64,000 bases of DNA, taken from NCBI RefSeq assembly GCF_010686655.1, contig NZ_JAAGVY010000004.1, positions 1 through 64,000 of the forward strand, written 5' to 3'. The position numbers were made by a program, and so were the translations under genes. Source of the DNA: Cryomorpha ignava (GTDB taxonomy: Bacteria > Bacteroidota > Bacteroidia > Flavobacteriales_D > Cryomorphaceae). The notes below the pieces were generated by a model. That model was not told the DNA's origin, did no database searches, and was given only the letters and a program-made list of their open reading frames with translations. Below, piece after piece: positions 36,044 through 43,685 of the stretch (position 1 is the first letter of the stretch; each line of letters starts with the position of its first letter).

Positions 36044-36271
36044 GTGAATGAATTTAAGCCCAAATTACTCAAGGAGATAGTGACTATGAAAATGCCTTTC
36101 GGTCGATTCGAAGGTTACATACTTGCAGATTTGCCGGTATCGTATCTGGAATGGTTTAAACGAAAAGAATTTCCAAAAGGAAAACTGGGCGTACTTATGG
36201 AAACCGTCTACGAAATAAAATTAAATGGTCTGGAAGAGTTAATCTGGAAATTGAAAAAGCTGCATAGCTGA
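36044..36271 (+). CDS. DUF3820 family protein
   Basis: 75 residues from a GTG start. It shows the DUF3820 pattern: MPFGRFEGYILADLPVSYLEWF, then KGKLG, then YEIKLNGLE. The family is small, cytoplasmic and of unknown function; some members are annotated as quorum-sensing-regulated virulence factors on thin evidence. An ATG at 36086 would remove the ~14 N-terminal residues normally present, so the GTG is preferred. A -7 box lies immediately upstream. Confidence 0.88.
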   Translation: MNEFKPKLLKEIVTMKMPFGRFEGYILADLPVSYLEWFKRKEFPKGKLGVLMETVYEIKLNGLEELIWKLKKLHS

Positions 36272-36335
36272 GATTTCACTTCAAGTGTAAACCAATAGTC
36301 GTTTATGCTGTTTTACTTATTCTAAAAGAAAATGA

Positions 36336-37256
36336 ATGAGTGAAAATAAAAATTGGACTTCTGCCGATGCTCCTTCTTTAGAGGGGACACGCGCAATTGT
36401 AACCGGAGCCAATACTGGTTTAGGTTTTGAAACCACCAAAGAACTGGCAGCAAAAGGCGCAGAAGTTATTATGGCTTGTCGCAATTCTCAAAAGGCGAAT
36501 ACGGCCAAGGCGAAAATCCTGGAAGAATTTCCAAATGCCAGATTGCGCGTAATGAAAATCGACCTCGCCAGCCTGGAATCTGTTCGGAAATTTGCATCTC
36601 AATTTAATTTGGAATTTTCTTCATTAGACCTGCTGATAAATAATGCCGGTGTAATGATGCCGCCTTATACTGTTACCAAAGATGGTTTCGAACTCCAGTT
36701 TGAAGCCAATTATTTAGGGCATTTTTTACTGACCGGTTTGTTAATGCGCAAACTTGAAGCAGCGCCTTCGGCAAGAGTTATCTCACTGAGCAGCATTGCC
36801 CACGACTGGGGCGATATTTATTTTGACGATTTAAACTTTAAGTCGAAATACGATAAACGCAAAGCCTACGGCCAGAGCAAGCTCGCCTGCCTTATGTTTG
36901 CGTATGAGCTTGACAGGCGCTTACGCGAAAAAAAGAGCCCGATAAAATCTCTAGCTGCCCACCCGGGAATTTCTGACACCGAACTTGCGCGGTATTTGCC
37001 TTGGATTATACAATTTCTTTCTCCGATTATTGTACCGTTTTTAGCTCAAAGTGCTAAAAATGGAGCGCAACCCACCTTGCGTGCGGCTCTCGATCTTTCC
37101 TTATCTGGAGGCACTTACGTAGGCCCCGACGGAAACGATGAGTATAAGGGGAAACCGGTTGTTGTTGACTCACACAAAAAATCAAAAGATGAAGCCACCG
37201 CAGACCGCCTTTGGGCTCTCTCTGAACAACTTGTTGGAGTTTCCTATTTAGATTAA
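36336..37256 (+). CDS. short-chain dehydrogenase/reductase, retinol-dehydrogenase-like
   Basis: 306 residues. The dinucleotide-binding motif TGANTGLG is at residues 23-30, NNAGVMM at about 106-112, and the catalytic Tyr178-x3-Lys182 in AYGQSK. The MACRNSQKA stretch after the second strand is typical of NADP-dependent, retinol-dehydrogenase-like SDRs that act on carbonyl or hydroxyl groups of lipophilic substrates. The true substrate is unknown. It lies 64 bases after the DUF3820 gene and may be cotranscribed with it. Confidence 0.88.
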   Translation: MSENKNWTSADAPSLEGTRAIVTGANTGLGFETTKELAAKGAEVIMACRNSQKANTAKAKILEEFPNARLRVMKIDLASLESVRKFASQFNLEFSSLDLLINNAGVMMPPYTVTKDGFELQFEANYLGHFLLTGLLMRKLEAAPSARVISLSSIAHDWGDIYFDDLNFKSKYDKRKAYGQSKLACLMFAYELDRRLREKKSPIKSLAAHPGISDTELARYLPWIIQFLSPIIVPFLAQSAKNGAQPTLRAALDLSLSGGTYVGPDGNDEYKGKPVVVDSHKKSKDEATADRLWALSEQLVGVSYLD

Positions 37257-37324
37257 GCTTAGCCTAAATTTTTGATGTAACCATCGTTTTCATTTTAAAT
37301 CAGGTTTTTTAACATAGGGATTCC

Positions 37325-37332
37325 TATATTTG
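37325..37332 (+). promoter_or_regulatory. candidate -7 box of the metal-efflux operon, leaderless GTG start
   Basis: TATATTTG ends five bases before the GTG start at 37338, so the transcript would start at or beside the start codon. No good -33 element is visible, which would fit an activator-dependent promoter. Confidence 0.45.
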
Positions 37333-37337
37333 CAATT

Positions 37338-37646
37338 GTGAAAATTTTGGCTGTCATATTTATGGTTTATCTTTCAGGCTTAAGCTTTATGCCCTGCATC
37401 GTTGACAGCTTTCATACCGAAGTGCAGGTAGAATGCGCCGATACGGATCACGACAACGAGCCGCAGCATCAGCATACCGACAGTAATTCTCACTGTATGT
37501 GCCACTGCCACCACATAAATGCGTATTCTGAAATTTCGACTTTTGAAGTTGAAACCCTTATAGAGCCCGCTGCACACATTAGTTTTTATCAAAATCAGTC
37601 GAGCTCGTCTCACCTGCAAGGTTTATTCAAGCCGCCAAGAGCATAA
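37338..37646 (+). CDS. DUF6660-like His/Cys-rich small protein, first gene of metal-efflux operon
   Basis: 102 residues from GTG. It begins MKILAVIFMVYLSGLSFMPC, the usual opening of DUF6660-type proteins. A His/Asp-rich part (DTDHDNEPQHQHTDSNSHC) and the metal-binding-like CMCHCHH follow. It ends in GLFKPPRA. It is probably periplasmic or membrane-anchored and binds zinc, copper or a similar ion before the pump takes over; this is inferred from composition and from the CzcA-type pump 69 bases downstream. Confidence 0.75.
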   Translation: MKILAVIFMVYLSGLSFMPCIVDSFHTEVQVECADTDHDNEPQHQHTDSNSHCMCHCHHINAYSEISTFEVETLIEPAAHISFYQNQSSSSHLQGLFKPPRA

Positions 37647-37714
37647 TTCAACTTTTTATGGAGTGGTCTGTCTGATTCACTCCGCTTCTTCTTGTTGAAT
37701 TAAATTCTTATTTC

Positions 37715-40700
37715 ATGATAAATAATATTATTGCTTTTTCTGTAAAGAATAAGCTCATAATTGGCCTGATGACGCTCGTCTGGATAGCCGCAGGTATTTG
37801 GAGCATCACCAAAGTGCCACTTGACGCCGTACCCGACATTACCAACAATCAAGTTCAGGTCATTACCCAAGCTCCAAATCTGGGAACCATTGATATTGAG
37901 CAATTTGTAACCTATCCTGTAGAGGTTGCCATGGCAAATCTTCCTGGTGTAATAGAAATTCGCTCTGTCTCGCGATTTGGCCTTTCAGTGGTTACCGTTG
38001 TCTTTGAAGATGATATGGAAACATATCTCCCGAGGCAACTCGTTTCCGAAAAGCTTGTAGAGGTTCAAGGCGACATTCCCGCCGGCTTTGGCACACCCGA
38101 AATGGGGCCAATATCTACCGGCTTAGGTGAGATATATCAATACACCCTACAGGTAGATTCGGCTTTTCGAGATGCATATTCATTAAGCGATTTACGCACC
38201 TTTCAAGATTGGATTATTCGCAGGCAAATGGCCATGGTGCCCGGCGTTGTAGAAGTCAATGCTTTTGGTGGAAACATAAAACAATATGAAGTTGCAATAA
38301 ATCCCGATGAGTTAAACGCAATCGACCTTAGCGTTTCTGATGTTTTTGAAGCGCTCGAAGCCAATAACCAAAACACGGGTGGCGCTTATATTGAGAAAGA
38401 TCACTATGCTAATTTCATTCGTGGCGAAGGCTTAGCAAGAAGCCTTGAAGACATTGAAAAAATAGTTATTACTACCAGAAACGGACTTCCTATTACCATC
38501 GGCAATGTTGCCCAAGTGCAATTTGGCACAGCTATCCGCTACGGCGCGCTTACCAAAGACGGTCAGGGAGAAGCTGTGGGTGGCATGATGCTGATGCTGA
38601 AGGGAGCAAATAGCAACGATGTAATTAAAGCCGTGCAGGATAGAATTGTAGAAATTCAGAAGTCACTTCCTGAAGGGGTTTCAATTGAACCATTCTTAGA
38701 CCGTAGCACACTGATTGCAAGAACTACAGGTACAGTTAGCGAAAACCTGATACTCGGTGCACTGATTGTTATTTTCGTTCTGGTTTTCCTTTTGGGAAAT
38801 TGGCGTGGCGGCTTAATTGTAGCTTCTACCATTCCGCTGTCTTTGCTTTTTGCATTTATCCTCATGAATGTGTTTGATGTTTGGGCAAACCTGATGAGCC
38901 TGGGAGCAATTGACTTTGGAATAATTGTAGATGGCGCGGTGATAATTGTAGAAGGAACGGTATTTCTGATTCACGACAAGTTTTATAAAAAACGGAAGTT
39001 AAATGCAGAAGAGCGCGATGAAGTTGCTATTAAATCTTCGTCAAAAATGATGAATGCTGCCTTTTTTGGTCAGCTTATTATTCTCATCGTTTTCATTCCA
39101 ATTCTCGCGCTTGAAGGTGTAGAAGGCAAGATGTTTCGACCTATGGCACTCACATTTATGTTTGCGATGGTTGGTGTTATAATCCTCTGTCTTACTTACG
39201 TACCTATGATGTCGGCCTGGTTTCTTCGCCGAAGCAAAAGTGAAAAGAAATCTTATGGAGACAAGTTTGTAAAAAAAGTTGGAAATTTCTATAGTCCGTT
39301 ATTGGTTAAAGCTTTAAATCACAGTAAATTAATAGTTATTTCTGCGGTTGTACTTTTAGGAGTTTCTGTGTTTATTTTTTCGCGCCTTGGCGGCGAATTT
39401 ATACCTCAGCTTGATGAAGGCGATCTGGCATTTCACGCCATTGTAAACCCGGGTAGCGCTTTAAGCGAAACAATAGATGCCACTACGAAAATTGAAAAAC
39501 TACTGATGGAAAATTTTCCGGAAGTAAAACACGTGGTGAGCAGAATAGGCGTGGCCGATGTACCCACAGACCCTATGCCGATGGACGTGGCAGATTGCAT
39601 TGTGATTTTAAAACCCAGAAGCAAATGGGTTTCTGCAGAGACGAAAGAAGAGCTGGTTGAAAAAATGAAAACCGTAGTAAGCCAAGTACCGGGTGTGAAC
39701 TTTGAGTTTACACAACCCATTGAAATGCGGTTTAACGAACTCTTAACCGGTGTGCGCGAAGATGTGGCGATAAAACTCTTTGGCGAAGATCTGGATGTTC
39801 TGTCAGCGAAAGCTGAAGAAATAGGCCGATTAATAGCAGATATTCCAGGTATTGGCGACATGAAAGTAGAAGCCACCGACGGGCTTCCGCAAATGACGGT
39901 GCGTTATGACAGGTATAAACTCGCGCAGTATGGATTGAATATTTCTGATTTAAATCAACTGATAGAAACCGCTTTTGCCGGTGGTGTTGCCGGACAGATT
40001 TTTGAAGGCGAAAAGCGGTTTGACCTGGTGGTAAGATTTGATGAACGCCACCGCAGTGGGATAGAAGATTTGCAAAATACTTACGTCAGTATTCCGAATG
40101 GTTCAAAAATTCCGCTTCGCGAAGTGGCTCATATTACCTACGAGCCCGGCCCCATGCAGATAAGCCGCGACAACACAAATCGGAGAACTTACGTGGGAGT
40201 GAACGTGCGCGGGCGTGACGTGCAATCTGTTGTTACCGATATTCAGGCGCGTCTCGATGCCGATTTGGAACTCGCACCGGGTTACTATATCCGCTACGGC
40301 GGTGCTTTCGAAAACTTAGAAAGAGCAGCCAATCGCTTAAAAATTGTGGTGCCGCTGGCTCTGGCCTTGATTTTCATTCTCATTTTCTTTGCGCTTCGAT
40401 CTATCAAGCAAACCACTATGATTTACATCGCTATTCCACTTGCCGCCATAGGTGGGATTTTTGCGCTGTGGATTCGCGATATGCCATTTAGTATTTCAGC
40501 CGGTATTGGCTTTATTGTCCTTTTTGGAGTAGCAGTGCTCAATGGGCTGGTGCTGATAAGCGGCTGGAATGAGCTAAAAGATGAAGGTATGACCGATGTA
40601 AATGAGCGCATTGTGAAAGGTTCTTTGCGAAGAATAAGACCCATTATGCTTACCGCGCTTACAGATATTCTGGGCTTTTTGCCAATGGCTATTTCGTCAT

Positions 40701-42067
40701 CGGCAGGTGCAGAAGTACAGCGGCCGCTTGCAACCGTGGTAATCGGTGGAATGATCAGTGCAACTCTCCTCACCCTTTTTGTGCTTCCCATTCTGTATAA
40801 GTGGGTTGAAACAAGATCGGCTCAAGTGCGTGTGCCGAAACGGTTTGTAACAGCGGCTCTTGCAGGAGTTGTGGTTTTGGCTTCCGCCAATAGTGCGGTA
40901 GGACAAACTCCTGAAAGTGTTAAACATGTGGAAGAAGCCATTTCTATTGCCATAAAAAACAATGGAAAAATGCAGGCGGCAAGATACAATGTGGAAATAT
41001 CGGAACTCGGAAAAAAATCGGCGCTGAATATTCCACAAGCAGATTTCGGCGTCCAATACGGCCAGTACAACAGTTATGAGAATGATTTTTCATTTTCAAT
41101 CCAGCAAAAGCTTGCTTTCCCCACCGTGTATAGCAGCCAGCGCAAACTGGCTAAAATACAATTAGATGGCAGCGAGCTCGATCTGGCCATTGAGAAAAAC
41201 GAGCTAACCCGAAATGTGCGCCAAGCATGGTACGACCTGGCATATCTCAACGCCAGACACGATTTATTGGAATATCAGAATGAACTATTTACCGAGTTTT
41301 CCCGTGCTGCACGAATTCGCTATGAAACCAACGCCACATCGCTATTAGAAAAAACCAGTGCCGACATGCGGGTAAATGACGTTGATAACCAGTTGAATAT
41401 GATCGCAGCAGATGTTGATATCACGATTCAAAACTTGCGAATTCTGCTTAACGATACTTCCCGTCTGGTTTTTAATCCGGATACGATTATGGAATACGGC
41501 GGAATGGAAATGGCAGTTGATTCAAACCCCATTCTGGCAAGAATAGAACTGGAATGGCAAGTTGCAGAAGCTGAAAAATCTGTTGAATCGGCTAAGATGC
41601 TTCCACATTTGTCGGTTGGTTATTTTAATCAATCGTTAATGGGCATACCCACTGAATCCGGAAATATCGCAACTTCTTCTGATCGTTATGATGGCATAAA
41701 CGCAGGAATTGGTATTCCACTATTTTTTAGCGCCCAGAAAGCAGAGATTAAGAAAGCCACTTTGAGAGGTAAGATAGCCGAATCGGATGCATTTTATGTA
41801 CGCCAAGCTTTGGAAGGTGCCTATAGAAAGCAGCTATTTGAAATCGAAAAATTTCGCGGAAGCTTAAACTACTATAAGAACTCGGCCGTTCCACAAGCCG
41901 ATTTAATTATTGAAAATGCAACCAAAAGCTTTAAAGGTGGTGCGATAGATTATATAGAGTACTTCCAGAATTTAAATCAGGCATTAGAGATTAAACAAAA
42001 TTATTTAGAAACATTGAATTCTTATAATCAGGCACTTATAAAGCTCGATTATTTAATAGGACGTTAA
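37715..42067 (+). CDS. CzcA/CusA-type heavy-metal RND pump fused to a TolC-like outer-membrane factor
   Basis: 1450 residues. Residues 1 to about 1035 are a complete HME-RND pump, with porter domains and 12 helices. The proton-relay helix reads LGAIDFGIIVDGAVIIVEG, and the C-terminal helix ends LPILYKWVE. A hydrophobic segment at about 1044-1062 ends in ASANSAVG-Q and looks like an internal signal peptide. Residues about 1065-1450 match TolC/CzcC outer-membrane efflux proteins (SFSIQQKLAFPTVY, ATSLLEKTSADMRV). Such fusions are known in Bacteroidetes. The fused pair plus the adaptor downstream would form the whole metal-export channel. The adaptor starts 18 bases downstream. Confidence 0.93.
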   Translation: MINNIIAFSVKNKLIIGLMTLVWIAAGIWSITKVPLDAVPDITNNQVQVITQAPNLGTIDIEQFVTYPVEVAMANLPGVIEIRSVSRFGLSVVTVVFEDDMETYLPRQLVSEKLVEVQGDIPAGFGTPEMGPISTGLGEIYQYTLQVDSAFRDAYSLSDLRTFQDWIIRRQMAMVPGVVEVNAFGGNIKQYEVAINPDELNAIDLSVSDVFEALEANNQNTGGAYIEKDHYANFIRGEGLARSLEDIEKIVITTRNGLPITIGNVAQVQFGTAIRYGALTKDGQGEAVGGMMLMLKGANSNDVIKAVQDRIVEIQKSLPEGVSIEPFLDRSTLIARTTGTVSENLILGALIVIFVLVFLLGNWRGGLIVASTIPLSLLFAFILMNVFDVWANLMSLGAIDFGIIVDGAVIIVEGTVFLIHDKFYKKRKLNAEERDEVAIKSSSKMMNAAFFGQLIILIVFIPILALEGVEGKMFRPMALTFMFAMVGVIILCLTYVPMMSAWFLRRSKSEKKSYGDKFVKKVGNFYSPLLVKALNHSKLIVISAVVLLGVSVFIFSRLGGEFIPQLDEGDLAFHAIVNPGSALSETIDATTKIEKLLMENFPEVKHVVSRIGVADVPTDPMPMDVADCIVILKPRSKWVSAETKEELVEKMKTVVSQVPGVNFEFTQPIEMRFNELLTGVREDVAIKLFGEDLDVLSAKAEEIGRLIADIPGIGDMKVEATDGLPQMTVRYDRYKLAQYGLNISDLNQLIETAFAGGVAGQIFEGEKRFDLVVRFDERHRSGIEDLQNTYVSIPNGSKIPLREVAHITYEPGPMQISRDNTNRRTYVGVNVRGRDVQSVVTDIQARLDADLELAPGYYIRYGGAFENLERAANRLKIVVPLALALIFILIFFALRSIKQTTMIYIAIPLAAIGGIFALWIRDMPFSISAGIGFIVLFGVAVLNGLVLISGWNELKDEGMTDVNERIVKGSLRRIRPIMLTALTDILGFLPMAISSSAGAEVQRPLATVVIGGMISATLLTLFVLPILYKWVETRSAQVRVPKRFVTAALAGVVVLASANSAVGQTPESVKHVEEAISIAIKNNGKMQAARYNVEISELGKKSALNIPQADFGVQYGQYNSYENDFSFSIQQKLAFPTVYSSQRKLAKIQLDGSELDLAIEKNELTRNVRQAWYDLAYLNARHDLLEYQNELFTEFSRAARIRYETNATSLLEKTSADMRVNDVDNQLNMIAADVDITIQNLRILLNDTSRLVFNPDTIMEYGGMEMAVDSNPILARIELEWQVAEAEKSVESAKMLPHLSVGYFNQSLMGIPTESGNIATSSDRYDGINAGIGIPLFFSAQKAEIKKATLRGKIAESDAFYVRQALEGAYRKQLFEIEKFRGSLNYYKNSAVPQADLIIENATKSFKGGAIDYIEYFQNLNQALEIKQNYLETLNSYNQALIKLDYLIGR

Positions 42068-42084
42068 GAAAATATTTAGAAAAG

Positions 42085-43293
42085 ATGAAAAAGACATTCA
42101 TATATTCAGTTTTCGCACTGCTATTTGCACTTATTGCAATAAGCTGCGATGACCACGCTGATCACGATAATCTCAATGATCATGACCATGCTGAAGATCA
42201 AAACGCCGAAGCAGGTGAAGAAGCCCATTCCAACGAAGTGCATCTCACTCAAGCCCAATTTGACATCATGAAAATGCGGGTAGATTCTTTGCCTTTGCGG
42301 AAAATGAGCGATTATGTAGAAACCAATGGTGAGCTGGAAGTGCCTCCACAAAATGAAGCATCGGTAACAACCATAATTGGTGCCAATATCAATTCGATAA
42401 AAGTAATTGAAGGCGACAAAGTAAAAAAAGGGCAAACCCTTGCTACTATTAGCCATCCTAATTTAATTGTGCTTCAAACCGATTACATCTCTAAATTTCA
42501 CGAACTGGATTATCTGCAGCAGGATTATGAAAGACAATCGCGCTTATTTGAAGAAAATGTAGGTTCCGGAAAGGAATTTCAAAAAATAAAAGCACAATAT
42601 CTTTCTACAAAAGGAATGGTGAGCGGACTGGAAGCACAACTTAAACAAATGGGTATGAATCCGTCAAGACTACAAAAAGGCGATATTTACGAAGAAGTTT
42701 CTGTAATAAGCCCTATTGATGGAAATGTACGATTGGTAAATGTAAAAACCGGACAATATGTTCAGCCTGAAACAGAGCTTTTTGAACTCGTAAACATCGA
42801 TCATATTCACGCCGATTTTATGGTCTTTGAAAAAGACATTAATAAAATAAAAGAAGGTCAGGAAATACGATTTAAAATAGAATCTGCGCCTGACAAAGAG
42901 CTTCGTGCAGAAATTTATTCGATTGGAAAAGCATTTGAAGAGAATCCAAAAGCTGTTCATATTCATGCGGAGATTGACGGTCAGAAGGGCAATTTGCTTC
43001 TGGGAATGTATGTGCGCGGACGAATTTATACCGATGAAACTAAAACCACAGCACTGCCGGATGATGCAGTTGTTCGCGAAGGTGAGACGTTTTTTGTATT
43101 TACTGCAAGTCGGCATAACGATGATGGCGAATGGCATTTTGCACCGATAGAAGTCGTCGTGGGTAAAAGCGACGATGGCTGGAAAGAGATTAAATTTATG
43201 AATCCATTGCCGCAGGGTACTAATTTTGCTTGGAACAATGCCTATTATCTTTATTCTGAAATGAAAAAGGGTGAAGCTGAACACGTTCACTAA
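42085..43293 (+). CDS. periplasmic adaptor of heavy-metal RND efflux (CzcB/CusB type)
   Basis: 402 residues. A lipoprotein signal (FALIAISC, Cys21) is followed at once by a His/Asp-rich stretch (DDHADHDNLNDHDHAEDQ) likely to bind metal. The barrel-sandwich/lipoyl halves (VKKGQTLATISHPNLI and VISPIDGNVRLVNVKTGQYV) flank a helical hairpin. The beta-barrel and membrane-proximal domains complete the adaptor. It links the CzcA part to the TolC part of the fused upstream protein. The spacing of 18 bases shows one operon. Confidence 0.93.
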   Translation: MKKTFIYSVFALLFALIAISCDDHADHDNLNDHDHAEDQNAEAGEEAHSNEVHLTQAQFDIMKMRVDSLPLRKMSDYVETNGELEVPPQNEASVTTIIGANINSIKVIEGDKVKKGQTLATISHPNLIVLQTDYISKFHELDYLQQDYERQSRLFEENVGSGKEFQKIKAQYLSTKGMVSGLEAQLKQMGMNPSRLQKGDIYEEVSVISPIDGNVRLVNVKTGQYVQPETELFELVNIDHIHADFMVFEKDINKIKEGQEIRFKIESAPDKELRAEIYSIGKAFEENPKAVHIHAEIDGQKGNLLLGMYVRGRIYTDETKTTALPDDAVVREGETFFVFTASRHNDDGEWHFAPIEVVVGKSDDGWKEIKFMNPLPQGTNFAWNNAYYLYSEMKKGEAEHVH

Positions 43294-43322
43294 TTTTATG
43301 TTATACAATTAAACATCTACAG

Positions 43323-43685
43323 GTGAAGCTAAATACCAGATTACCAAAAGTACTCAGAGCGCCTTATCAGACCGAGCTGAATAGCTCTAAAGTATTATTT
43401 GCTCAGAAAAATTTGGCAATAGCCTGGCACCATCTAGAGCGGGCGCATATTATCGGACAGGCCTATCCCTTCGCCCATACGCACGTGCATTGGCTTATGC
43501 TCAAATTTGGTTTTGCTATTAAGAGCAGAAAAGAAATTCTCGGTCAAATTCCGAGACTACTCGTGGGCGGAGTGAAATCGTTTGTAGGAGTTATTCCTGT
43601 TGGAAATACTGGCGGAGCGAATGTTCCTCCACTGCGCCCGATGGAAATTCCTGCCGATTTGCAGAATATTCTGAACCACAGATGA
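43323..43685 (+). CDS. DUF3703 family protein
   Basis: 120 residues from GTG. Family features are AWHHLERAHIIGQAY, HTHVHWLMLKFG, then RKEILGQIPRLLVG and GNTGGANVPPLRPM. DUF3703 proteins sit beside heavy-metal efflux genes in many bacteria, but their function is unknown. The several His suggest metal binding. The stop overlaps the start of the P-type ATPase (ATGA), so expression is coupled. Confidence 0.88.
   Translation: MKLNTRLPKVLRAPYQTELNSSKVLFAQKNLAIAWHHLERAHIIGQAYPFAHTHVHWLMLKFGFAIKSRKEILGQIPRLLVGGVKSFVGVIPVGNTGGANVPPLRPMEIPADLQNILNHR

Noticed and set aside
42670-43308. 212-codon minus-strand frame opposite the adaptor gene
   Set aside because: The plus strand encodes a well-defined adaptor here; the antisense frame has no motif and an odd Phe/Ile/Tyr-rich composition.
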